64,000 bases of DNA from Oreohelix idahoensis (Eukaryota; Mollusca; Gastropoda; Stylommatophora; Oreohelicidae). The position numbers and the translations under genes are program-made. Below are positions 34,264 to 44,140 of this stretch, piece by piece. Numbering within the stretch: position 1 is the stretch's first letter; each line of letters starts with the position of its first letter. Below the pieces are notes generated by a model. It was not told where the DNA came from. It was given only the letters and a program-made list of their open reading frames with translations, and ran no database searches. The stretch covers positions 62,001 to 126,000 of the forward strand of contig JAMPIV010018956.1 in assembly GCA_024509875.1 (NCBI GenBank). The letters run 5' to 3'.

Positions 34264-35789
34264 CTGAAGCACATTAAAAACGCACCACTATTATATATAC
34301 TGATGCCGAGAAGCTAGAAAAAAAAGTGTGGGAATGGATTTTCCCGTGTTTGTCATGAGGTAGAGAGCGAATGGCTGCTGGAATGGAAAGTGCATGATTC
34401 AACCCACGAGTCTGTGTACAGACTACATGAAAGCAATGAAAGTTACACGTGCAACACGATTCCCAACAGCTATGACCCTGAAAATGTGTACGCGTTGTGG
34501 CAGTATACTCGGTATAAAAAGGCCGTTGAGACAAAACACCCAGAACATGTGCTTGAAATTCCACGACTATCTGAAAACGACCGCCAACGAGCCATTGGTA
34601 TGTTGGAGACCGGAATGAGCTCGCGGGCCATTGCCAGAAGGATGAATTGCCACCACAGCACTATTGTACGTCTCAATGAACGTTACGGAACCACTGGCAG
34701 TGCCCGGGATAGACTTCGGAGTGGCCAACCACGAGTTACTACCCCTGCGCAAGATCGTCATATTGTGCTGAGTCACCTAAGGAATCGTTCTCCCCCGGCA
34801 AGTCAAAAGCAAAAGAGCAATAGTAGGTAGACGTGGGCTAGTCTCTCGAATGACAGTAATACGACGACTCAGAGATGCAGGCCTTACTGCAAGACGACCT
34901 TATGTTTGGCCAAACTTGACTCACAGACATCATCAGCAGCGCCTGCAATGGGCAGAGCAACATGTCAGATAGACTAGACTGCAGTGGAATGCTGTCCTAT
35001 TCACAGACGAGAGCAGATTCAACATATCCTTTGCTGATGGACGTATGCGGAGTTGGCGACGGTGTGGAGAGCGCTTTGCAGACTTCTGTGTTCGTCAGCA
35101 CAACCGATTTGGAGGTGGCAGTATTCACATTTTGGGGAGGATTCAGTTTTCACCATCGCTTGCCTCTTCACGTCTTCCGTGGAAATGTTAATTCTGTGAC
35201 GTATCGAGATGAGGTTCCGGATGCATTGGTTGCTCCTGCGTTCACAAATTATCCAGACTTGCAGCTTCTCCAGCAGGATAATGCACGTGCGCACACCGCA
35301 TGCATTACGCAGCAATATCTACAGCAGCAGAACATTGTGACGATTGATTGGCCTGCCCTATCACCAGACATGTCCCATATAGAACATCTGTGGGACGAGC
35401 TTGGACGCAGAGTCTACAGGCAAGGTTCTCCAGCTAATCTGCAACAGCTCGAAGCTGCTCTTACACGTGAATGGGACTTGATTCCCCGGAATTTCCTTCA
35501 GAGACTTGTGCGTTCCATGCGGAGCTGCTGCCAAGCTTGTTTGCAAGCACACGGTGGACATATCAGATTCTGAGGATAGTGTGAATGAATTTTTTTATTG
35601 GTTCCATTTTTTGTTTTCTCCCTTGCCTGTACAGAATGCAATGAATTTCATAACAATCAAATGTACAAATTAATGACCAGCAAGATTCATAGGAAAATGA
35701 ATAAAGATTCCAAATATGTAAACACTTATATTTACATTTCACACTTTGTTCCTGGATTATACAGGTGGTGCGTTTTTAATGTGCTTCAG
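34264..35789 (+). mobile_element. Tc1-like DNA transposon no. 2, 1,526 bp
   Basis: A 25-bp perfect inverted repeat starts CTGAAGCACATTAAAAACGC at both ends, each flanked by TA (34262-34263, 35790-35791). It is inserted in the hAT element. Its length equals that of Tc1 element no. 1 although termini and sequence differ. Confidence 0.93.
34390..35573 (+). pseudogene. Tc1-like transposase, frameshifted
   Basis: The first frame contains the helix-turn-helix region (PRLSENDRQRAIGMLETGMS, MNCHHSTIVRLNERYGTTG, SGQPRVTT) and stops at 34828-34830. The central part with LFTDESRFNISF, carrying the first catalytic Asp, is in another frame (~34990-35030). The last frame, ending at 35573, has LQQDNARAHTACITQQYL and LSPDMSHIEHLWDELGRR: the second Asp and the Glu, 34 residues apart (DD34E). 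All three catalytic acids are kept, so decay is by frameshifts only. It is better preserved than Tc1 element no. 1. Confidence 0.92.
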
Positions 35790-35871
35790 TATATATCCTA
35801 ATTATAACCCATCAGCGGTTGAACGGGATATCTTTCTTCATTAATTTTAAAAAAACTGCGGAGGTCCAAGA

Positions 35872-36057
35872 TGTAATGTTATGATGTATGTATATAAGCA
35901 TTACCTCGTCATCTACACAAGCACACACATGTTTCAGAAGGCACTCAGTAAAAGCATGTTCAGTTTGTAGCCATGTTTTATTTACAGGATATCGTACATG
36001 TGAAGATTCGCATATTATTACAATGTGTGGTTCGTATTATTAATGTATTATATTACA
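35872..36057 (-). repeat. 3' LTR of the RT-less element
   Basis: 186 bp, begins TGTAATGTTATG and ends GTATTATATTACA on the plus strand. Differs from the 5' LTR only at CC versus AA near 35971. Confidence 0.95.
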
Positions 36058-36070
36058 TCCCCCCTTTTTT
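36058..36070 (-). other. Polypurine tract
   Basis: Minus strand reads AAAAAAGGGGGGA immediately before the 3' LTR, a textbook plus-strand primer. Confidence 0.85.
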
Positions 36071-36162
36071 GAAAAAAAAAAAATGTGTGCAAACATTTCC
36101 AACGAAATGTTTCATGTGAGAAAGGATAAGTATGTGTAATGCTCAGTGTGAGTATATATATG

Positions 36163-38883
36163 TCACTGTCTGTATCGGCTGGGAGGTGTCACTGTACGGC
36201 CAGAACGAGTGGTGTAAAGTGCTGGTGGTTCTGCAGAAGTCCCTGGTTTAGCTTGAGTTGGTTGTGATTTCGGCCTTGGCGCTTGTTGGTTTTGTGGGGC
36301 ACCAAGGTCTGGAGTTACTGCATTGTCTGTTGAAAGCATGGGAATTCTCTGTTCTGTTGTATGCTGTGGGATTTCTCTTATGTCCGCTCTGTTTCGCCTC
36401 AGGAGGTTGCTGCTGCTGTCTGGTCTTAAAGTATAGCTCCTGGGTTCAGGGTTTCTGGAAATGATTGTTGCTTTTGACCATGTGTCATTGTTGTGGTTGT
36501 AGGTAGTCACATGCTGACCAGGATATAATGGTGGTAAGTCTTTAGCACATTTGTCATAGTTGGATTTCTGAACTTGCTGACGATGCTGAAGTTGATCATA
36601 TGTGCTGTCTCTATGTTGTGGACGGAAGTGGACCTTAGATGGTAGGAGGTCTTTAATTCTTCTATCAAACATAAGTTCTGCTGGACTGTCGATCTTAATG
36701 TCTACCGGTGTTGTTCTCCATCTCAAGAGTGCTAGGTGTACATCCTCTGTTCTTGTTTTCTTCATGATTGACTTGATAGTTTGTATCTGTCTCTCAATGA
36801 AACCATTATATTTAGGGTATCTAGGTGATGATGTTGTGTGTTTGATCTTCCAGTTCTTAGTGAAGTTTCTGTATGCTTGACCTGAGAAATGTGGACCGTT
36901 GTCTGATCTAATTTCATCTGGGATGCCAAACATGCTGCAATACTTCTTTGTAATGTCTGCAATAACAGCTGATGGTGAGGGTTGTGGAAGTTTCTCAATG
37001 ATGGGAAATTTGCTGTAGTAATCAGCAATAATAAGATAGTCATTATTGTCGATTGAGAAGATATCAGTTCCTATAATGCTCCAAGGGCTCAATGGTATGT
37101 CTGATGGTATGAGAGGTTCTCTGCACTGCCTATTTGCATGTTCTTGGCAAATTGAACAGTTTTTACATAGTGTTTCTATATCCTTGTTTATCTGTGGCCA
37201 GTAAACATCTTTCTTTGCTCTCAGTTGTGTCTTCACAATACCAAGGTGACTATTATGGAGCTGTTTAAGGATGATATCGCGTTGTGTTTCTGGTACAACA
37301 ATGCGATCTCCTTTAAGGATCAGACCATCTTCGATGCTTAACTCGTCCCTCATCGAGTAGTATGGACGGATGTGTGTTGGAACTTCCCTGATAGAGATAG
37401 GCCATCCATGGTATATCAGTTCTTTGAGAGAGTTAAGGATAGGATCTCTCATTGTGTCTTCTCTGATGTGTTCAAGCCGATTATCGCTAAACTTGACAAA
37501 ATCAACTTTGATGTTTGGGGTAAGATCTGCTGTCTTGTTGGGGTTTGGTAGTCTGCTGAGAGCATCTGCAAGACCTACATCCTCTTTAATGTTGTTAATA
37601 GTTACCACACTCAGCTTTTCGCACATTGGTAAACCCAAAATTGCAGGTCCTTCAACATCTACCAAGTAAAATGTTGACGATGTCCATTCAGAGTCTCTGT
37701 ATGAACATTCAAGTGTTACTGCTCCGAAACAGTCTATACTTGTTCCATTGTAAGCTCTTAGCTTTGTCCTGCTACTCCTACTTTTTACATCTCTTGTGGG
37801 AAATCCTTGCTCATCCACCTTGTCAGGCATGATCTGTCTGAATATTCTTAAGGGTAGAGTGTTACCTTGGGCACCTGTGTCTATCTTGAACCGAATATAT
37901 CTTTCTTTGTGCCTTTTAATTCCTGGTATTCGGAATTGTACCTTGCAGAAAGCCTGCGTTCTCTTTGGTTCATTACTGAAAGTTAGTATCTTCACAGTAT
38001 CAAATGTGGAAGGATCACTTTCTTCACTGGAGTCAAGGTCCTCAGTCATCATAAAGTGTGTTTGTTTTGATGATTCTCTGCTGTGAAGGTTGTGTTGAGC
38101 ACTGTCTTGTTTCCTCTTGAAACATAATTTTATCCAGTGGCCCCTCTTTCCGCAGTAATGACATGTAGAGTCTTTAGCTGGACAGTGGTTTTGTATGTGG
38201 TTTAGGCCACAACATTTACACATAGCACCTCTGCTTGTGTTGTGTTTTTCTTGTTGCTTCGAACCAGTTGCTTTGTTTTGTTTGGGTTTATAGCTTTTTA
38301 CTGCATCCACCTGGGCTGTTACTGTACCTTGCTGAATTTGTTTAATGTTTAGTGCTTGTGCCTCGTGTTTCCTGCCTTCATCCAGAAGTTGTTGTAAAGT
38401 TAGTGTATCACTCTGGCTCAGTATCCATTTCTGGAACTCTGGCATTGGTGTGCTGAGAAGGATCTGTTCGATAATTCGCTCTTTTTCTTCTTCTTTGTTA
38501 AATTTGCATACACTTGTTTTCTCCTTGATGCGAGTGAAAAAATCATCTAGACTTTCACCAGGTTTCTGTCGCAGGTGGTGAAGTTCTAATCTTGCCGCTC
38601 TAAAGTTCGTGTGCTTTATTATCAGACGTTTTTCAAATTCGTCCAATATGGCTGCGGGGTCTGTCGCCGACTCCACAGGCATGGCGGTAGCAAAACTGTT
38701 GTAAATTTTCAAACCTTCATCGTCCAATGCTTCTAGGATATATGGAGTTAGGGTTTGTCCTTCCAGACCAGTGGTCTTGGAATATAGATCTATGCGTTGG
38801 CGCTATAACAAGAAAGCTTCACTCTTATCATCTTGACCGGCGAATCTCATTTGCGGTGCGTTGCGATATTGTTTCGCCGCCAT
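36163..38883 (-). pseudogene. gag-protease-integrase polyprotein with in-frame loss of RT/RNase H
   Basis: ATG at 38883 in good context begins MAAKQYRNAPQMRFAGQDD. A TAG stands at codon 27 (38805-38803), otherwise the frame is open for 906 codons. Gag is followed by two zinc knuckles (CKCCGLNHIQNHC and CHYCGKRGHWIKLC), a protease with FKIDTGAQGNTLP, and AILGLPMCEKLSVVTINNIK. The next residues, EDVGLADALSRLPNPN, normally mark the END of RNase H. About 400-450 residues of RT and RNase H are therefore missing without loss of frame. The integrase is complete in motif terms: HNSHLGI with the CKNCSIC finger, GTDIFSID, IRSDNGPHFSG and NGFIERQIQT (D, D, E), then a C-terminal tail. It would need RT from another element to transpose. 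Confidence 0.92.
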
Positions 38884-38965
38884 GGCTGACCTCGATGACG
38901 AAAATTAGCCGAATACTGTACTCACGTGTTATCGTGTAGCTGTTTTTTGCGTCAGTCCGGTATCG

Positions 38966-38978
38966 ACCGCTGCCACCA
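38966..38978 (-). other. Primer-binding site, tRNA-Leu type
   Basis: Minus strand reads TGGTGGCAGCGGT directly after the 5' LTR. This complements the 3' end ACCGCTGCCACCA expected of animal tRNA-Leu (AAG/UAG type) from general knowledge. Confidence 0.75.
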
Positions 38979-39164
38979 TGTAATGTTATGATGTATGTAT
39001 ATAAGCATTACCTCGTCATCTACACAAGCACACACATGTTTCAGAAGGCACTCAGTAAAAGCATGTTCAGTTTGTAGAAATGTTTTATTTACAGGATATC
39101 GTACATGTGAAGATTCGCATATTATTACAATGTGTGGTTCGTATTATTAATGTATTATATTACA
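38979..39164 (-). repeat. 5' LTR of the RT-less element
   Basis: 186 bp, identical to 35872-36057 except for two neighbouring bases. Confidence 0.95.
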
Positions 39165-39574
39165 ACAAGACACCAAAGAAACTGGAGCGACAGTTGGCTA
39201 TTTTATTTATTTTTTGCCTTCTACTGACGAGGCGCGTTCCTTTCAACCTATTTGGTTACATCAGAGCCCCGGTTGGCGCCTTTTTGCCCAGATTCTTGGC
39301 GGCAGAAATATTGCCAAATGTAACTGACCAAAAAACATTTCTGTTAAAGGGAAATGATTTCGAAAAAGGATGGTTTGTAATTTTCGTGCATATAATTTTA
39401 GCATGTAAATAAGCCAGGAAAAAGCCAAAAAAGCCAAATGAATTTTCTAACGCCAATCACATTTTTTAAAAGCCAGATTTCTGAAATCTGGCTTTGAAAA
39501 AGCCAATATGGCAACCCTGACTGGGCATCGGTGTTAACGAAAAAGTATCGCATTGCAAACAATCGTACGATATA

Positions 39575-40251
39575 ATAATAATAATAAATTCTTTAAGCAC
39601 CAAACACGGCGCATAAGGCAGAAACCAGTGCTCTCCAGGTTGTTCGTTGTGACGCCACTCCTCTTAGCTCTTGCACATTATTTAGGCCCAACGTTCTTCC
39701 TTCTCTTATTATTGTTCTTCTGAGTGTTTCTTTTGGTCTTCCTTTTTTCCTCTTACCCTCAGGAACCCAAGTGAGCGCCTGTAGTGGTATTCTGTTGTTT
39801 TGCATTCGTAGGACATGACCGATATATGACCATCGTCTTTTCCTTATATAGTCGGAGACATATTTCTGCCTAGAGTCTTCTCTTATTTGTCGATTAGTCT
39901 TGAATTCTTTCCAACTGATGTTCATGAGTTTTCTAAGACATTTGTTCTCGAATGTATTCAGCTTGTTCTCCAATGATTTTGTTATTTTCCAACTCTCACA
40001 GCCGTATGTTAACACTGAGATAACATTTGAATTAAACAGACGAAGCTTGGTATGTATATTCAATGATCGTAATTTCCAAATATTAGATAATCTATTGAAG
40101 GCGCTAGCTGCCAAAGCAATTCTAGTATGGATTTCTCTTGTTGTGTCACCATCCTGAGTCATTTTACTGCCTAAATAATTGAAACTTTCAACTTTCTGTA
40201 GTTTTTCCCCGTTCAAGATGATATCAAAGGTCTCGTTAGAAAAGTTCATCA
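39575..40251 (-). pseudogene. LINE 3' fragment related to family A, with 9-bp TSD
   Basis: The exact duplication TACGATATA lies at 39566-39574 and 40252-40260. The frame 39593-40249 is fully open and encodes the RT thumb and C-terminus: KVESFNYLGSKMTQDGDTTR, LTYGCESWKITKSLENKL, RRWSYIGHVLRMQNNRIP, PEGKRKKGRPKETLRR and LRGVASQRTTWRALVSALC. Its tail is (TTA)n. The layout matches family A, but the sequence is distinct, so it is a sister family. Severe 5' truncation makes it inactive despite the open frame. Confidence 0.92.
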
Positions 40252-40334
40252 TACGATATACATTTCGACTTTAACCAAGATTTCTTATATACTGTTGCTT
40301 TCTTTTGTTATGAACATCAGAGAAATCTAATATT

Positions 40335-40655
40335 ATATTATTTCTTCTTCTTCTTTCTTCTTTGATCCATAGCCACCGACCGTCAAAGCAGTCAGTGGCA
40401 ATCACGCCTGGAGGCATCATGTAGGGCAGCAACAAATTGATTACACTTTGTTCAGTCGGTGGCCATCCTTCGTACAGTGCCCCAACTCTGTGTCATTCTT
40501 TGCATCTCGGCTTGCACTGTTCTTCGCCAGGTTGTTTTTGGTCGGCCTCTCTTCCGCTTTCCTTCGGGGGTCCTTAGCATAGCTGTTCTTGTAATGGTAT
40601 CAGGGTCCCTTATGAGGACGTGGCCAACCCAACTCCAGATTATTTACAGGCAAAC
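40335..40655 (-). pseudogene. LINE 3' end, family D, second copy
   Basis: The reverse complement reads LGWATSS, then TPEGKRKRGRPKTTWRRTV, QAEMQRMTQSWGTVRRMATD, a stop, and ALHDASRRDCH. The tail is (GAA)n-like. It is homologous to 31610-31925 over nearly its whole length. Confidence 0.85.
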
Positions 40656-40659
40656 TATT

Positions 40660-41914
40660 CCTCCATAACTGTGGAACAGATGGTAAGAATATAGGCCTAT
40701 AGACCTAGAGAATTGCACGGTAGGCCTATGGTTAAACAGAATATAACAAGAACAAACATTAATATACTGTATAAGGATCAAAGATGGCGTGAGGAAAAGG
40801 GGTTGTCTGATGGGGTGCTTGTGTCGCTGATGACGGATAACTGGTGGATGTTATGTAATCTCTGAAACACCAGGGCTTTATCACCCCTTTTCACCTTGTT
40901 GGCAGCAGAGAAGTTGTGAGAGACTTCATTTTTGTTTGTTTGCTTTTTATTCGGTTTTTTTTAATTCTTCATTTTTATTGTTTGTTTATTTCTTGAACTG
41001 GTGGAGGTAAGGGAAAGTCTGATAGAGTATTCGTGTGGATGAAGGCAAACAGTTGGTGGATTTGATGAAATCTATCATCATTTTGTAAATTCAAATATAC
41101 GTGTGAATTTACCTTCATTTTCGTAAATTTTACATAACAAAGTTTGTTTTTATTTTTCTTGTAATATTTAGTTGGTTTGTATAGATTTTAGTAATTAAAA
41201 TCCATACCCTGGGACCCGAGCCGTAATTTAATAAACACTATTGGGTCGGGATATTTTTAATGTAGCTGGGCAGCAAATCTCTTTTCCAACTTTATGTACT
41301 ATAAATAGTCCTGTGTAGGATTACGGATAGAGAATATATCGTCTAGAGAATATCTTGTTTAGTTTCACCAGAGTTCTCTTTTAGGTAAAGTTTTCTAATG
41401 GACTAATTCCCCGAGGAGAGACAGTGCATTCAACCTGCAGTCTGGATGATTTTCCGCTAAATATGATCTTTTATTCTTTCATCAAATCTGTCACACTATT
41501 CTTCAAAAATATCCCGTCACATCAGTTAAACTGTACATTAAATCGTTTTACAACTAACTTGTTGCTCTTTGCAATATAATTTTAAGTATTTATTGTATAG
41601 AAAAGTATGCGTTAAAGTACGGTAACTCAAAACTTAACTTGTATATGCCATTAAAAGTTCTTATGGTTTGATAACTGCAAGTGCTAAATCACATTACTTT
41701 GCTACAAACTAAGTTTATTGATTTTACGAGTATATATATATATATAGATTAGTGTTTATAGCTTCCCCTTTTCTTCCATCACAGAGTTTTATAGTAGGAC
41801 TTCAGGTTGTTATATTCCATTTTCTGCTTTTGATTTTCGTTGATTGTTGAATTTCTTGTATAGATTTATTCTTTTGGTTTGGAGTTTTCCTGCTTAATTA
41901 TTGCCCTTCATCTT

Positions 41915-41916
<2 letters not shown>
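40660..41916. other. No recognisable gene
   Basis: AT-rich sequence. Two passages (from about 40806 and 41018) are weakly similar to each other (GTCTGATGGGGT / GTCTGATAGAGT then GGTGGAT), and a TATAAATAG box lies near 41300, which could be part of an eroded LTR. This cannot be confirmed. Confidence 0.4.

Positions 41917-41996
<80 letters not shown>
41917..41996. repeat. (TA)n microsatellite
   Basis: About 80 bp of uninterrupted TA. Confidence 0.98.
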
Positions 41997-41997
<1 letters not shown>

Positions 41998-42079
41998 CAG
42001 TACGTGTTTTCAGTGTCTGTTGTGTTTTTCTTTTACACGTCTATATTTCTTGTCCTTGTTTCCTGTTTGTAACTGTGGG

Positions 42080-42105
42080 TGACGAAGGGAAAAACCCGAA
42101 ACGTC
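42080..42105 (+). other. Hammerhead-ribozyme-like motif, degenerate
   Basis: TGACGA is followed by a GGG-AAAA-CCC type hairpin, then GAAAC and GTC, the order CUGANGA / stem II / GAAA / cleavage triplet of hammerhead ribozymes as found in Penelope-like retroelements. The essential C before UGA is G here, so the core is not intact. A following CCCGTGTTTCCTGTGTACC also resembles the flank of such elements. No Penelope RT or GIY-YIG gene was found nearby. Confidence 0.35.
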
Positions 42106-42189
42106 CCGTGTTTCCTGTGTACCGTTAATTTGTAAAACTGATTCAATACCATTGTATTTGTTAATATATATTTATTGCTACGTACTACT

Positions 42190-43060
42190 GCTTTATTTTG
42201 GTATTTAGTAAATCTGTTTTAAGAAGAAATGTGTAAATTGTATTGCTTCAAAACTGACTTTAATCAATTAAATCAGTGGTGGCCAAGCTAAGGTTGGCCG
42301 GGGGCCAGATTATGGTAAAGGGTAACACTAGAGGGCCAGACCTATAAAATGATTAAAAAATAACGTTCTGAGATTTAGTTTTACATATATAATGAACCAC
42401 GTACAGAAAGCAACGGCAAACTACTGTACTGCACATCTGCCAAGACATGTATACCAGTCTTGGGACTGAAATTACTGTTAAAAAAATATATAATGAATCT
42501 GTTGTTTTAATTTGTTTTGGTAATTTGTAATATGACATGTAATTATTTATTTCAAACATACATTTGTGTGTTATTTCATTGTGAAGAGTGTGGCTTCAAT
42601 CAACAATAAGAGGCTGGCAAAAACAGATTGGCGGGCCGGTCGAAACTGGTTGGCGGGCCGGATCTGGCCCGTGGGCCGTAGTTTGGCCACCTCTGAATTA
42701 AACAGATGATATTTGTTTATTTCATCAGACTTGGGATGAACATGTGATCGGAATTCATTCTTTGTTGAATACCTTACGTTTTTATAACATTACTGCTCGA
42801 CCTTCCAAAACCAGAATAGGATTTACTGAAATTTCTTTTCTTGGTCATAAAGTATGAGGTGGGTTTCTTAAACTTGAGGATTCCACTGTATCTAAAATAC
42901 TGAGTCTTGAAATTATTCAAAAAAAAAAAAAAAAAAAAAAAAACTTCGCAGTCTGTTAGGCTTGGTAAAGTTCAATACAAAATTTCTGCCTGATTTTTCA
43001 GATATGACCTCAGTTTTGTCATCGTTAGTAAAGTTTATTTCTTATAAAGTATGATCTTTT
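42190..43060 (+). pseudogene. Gmr1-like RT fragment, split by a MITE
   Basis: Right of the MITE the frame reads DDICLFHQTWDEHV, LLNTLRFYNITARPSKTRIG, FTEISFLGHKV, LEDSTVSKIL and, after a 24-base A run, LRSLLGLVKFNTKFLPDFSD. The intact element at 51925-56928 has IDDICLFSDSWDEHI, LTAKPSK, DISFLGHRIG, EDSNVSKILN and VRSLLGLIQFYSKFIP at the same places, so this belongs to the same group. Left of the MITE the sequence before the duplicated AATTAAA fits the residues just before the catalytic Asp pair, but its outer limit is uncertain. Stops and the A-tract insertion make it dead. Confidence 0.8.
42274..42695. mobile_element. hAT-type MITE, 422 bp
   Basis: Ends CAGTGGTGGCCAAGCTA and, inverted, CAGAGGTGGCCAAACTA. 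Flanks AATTAAAT (42266-42273) and AATTAAAC (42696-42703) form an 8-bp duplication with one mismatch. The interior has repeated GCGGGCCGG and GGGCCAGA. No coding capacity. Confidence 0.9.
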
Positions 43061-43419
43061 GTACTGTTGCTAAAGTGTACCTTTTTTCTTCTCGTAATTT
43101 TTTTTGTGGTCACTTTGTTAAATTTTGTGATGAAAAATGTACATAAAATAAATTCTTAGCTCACTTTCATTCTTTTGTTATAATGTAACTCTTATGTTAC
43201 GAAAACAAATGTACATGAAATCCTTCTAAATGACTTATTTATGTCTTATTTAGTGTGTTTTGTGTCCCGCTTTGTCATGTTTTTACATTTTATTTCTCAA
43301 AAATTAATGCTCAAAAATTGCATTCTTAAAAATGTTGCACCATAGTGATTCACTTGCAACAAAGATGGGGTTTTATAAAACAGTGTTAAGAATACCAAGA
43401 GAAGCTAATCTTGGATAAT
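43061..43419. other. No recognisable feature
   Basis: AT-rich spacer. Nothing identified. Confidence 0.5.
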
Positions 43420-43800
43420 GAAGACGTCTGATATCTCATAATGATAATATTACTAACAGTCAAGCACCTCACAACGATACTACTAGCAACAATCTGGTAG
43501 CTCATAATGACACTATTAGCTACAGTCAGACATCTTATAATGATGCTGTAGGCATCCCATAATAATAGTTCTAACCACAGTGAGACATCTCATAATGAGA
43601 GTAATAGCAGCAGTCAGACAAGTCATAATGATGCTGCTAGCAACACATATCTTATAATGATACTGCTAGCAATAATCACATATCTCACAATGATATTGCT
43701 AGCAACGTTAAGATAAATACTGATTCTATTAGAACTACTTACACATCTTCAAATGATACTACCAGCAGCAGTTAATAATCTCAAAATGATACTATTAGCA
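43420..43800. repeat. Degenerate minisatellite, ~36-40-bp unit, about 10 copies
   Basis: The consensus is roughly CATCTCATAATGATACTGCT followed by AGCAACAGTCAGA, with many point changes and unit-length variation. ATAATGATACT and TAGCAACA recur throughout. Confidence 0.9.
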
Positions 43801-44140
43801 GGGGTGGTGTAGAGTGTGCAGTGGGATTGGGGTCGAGGGAATGGAGTGGGGAGCAAGGTCAATCATCAGAACTGTTAACCACTATCACAGAAGATGAAAA
43901 CAATGGTGGCGAAGATGGCATCAAGATGGGAGAACTAAAGGCAGCACTGAAGAAAACCAAGATGAACAAAGCAGTAGGACAGGATGGTATAACACCAGAA
44001 ATGGTTAAGTACATGGAAGGAGCAGACGACCTATTACTTCTGAGGTCCCTACAGGCAGTCTGGTTCCACAAAAAGAAACCAACGGATTGAGAAATTGCCA
44101 TCATAACATCTATTTTCAAAAATGGTGACAACTGACGATG
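43801..44140 (+). pseudogene. Family-B LINE fragment, plus strand
   Basis: Encodes the region just upstream of and into the RT: TTITEDENNGGEDGIKMGE, KMNKAVGQDGITPEMVKYM and LQAVWFHKKKPTD, then a stop. It overlaps in content with the neighbouring minus-strand fragment, so these are two copies head to head. Confidence 0.88.

Larger units (their letters stand above)
35872..39164 (-). mobile_element. Ty3/Gypsy-type LTR element lacking RT and RNase H
   Basis: Two 186-bp LTRs (TGTAATG...ATTACA) differ at only two adjacent bases, so the insertion is young. A primer-binding site and polypurine tract are in place. The flank is CAAGA on the left (35867-35871) and ACAAGA on the right (39165-39170): a 5-bp duplication with one extra base at the 5' LTR side. 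The interior is 2.9 kb with a single gag-protease-integrase frame. It sits inside a hAT element. Confidence 0.93.
34009..39519. mobile_element. Non-autonomous hAT element carrying two nested insertions
   Basis: The termini are CAGGGTTGCCA (34009) and its inverted copy TGGCAACCCTG in the right end (39519, one base longer match on the left). The exact 8-bp duplication ACTGGGCA lies at 34001-34008 and 39520-39527, the hAT signature. After removing a Tc1 element (34264-35789) and an LTR element (35872-39164) about 0.68 kb of hAT sequence is left, rich in AAAAGCCAAA subterminal repeats and with a perfect palindrome near 39470-39496. No hAT transposase remains, so it was mobilised in trans. Confidence 0.92.
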
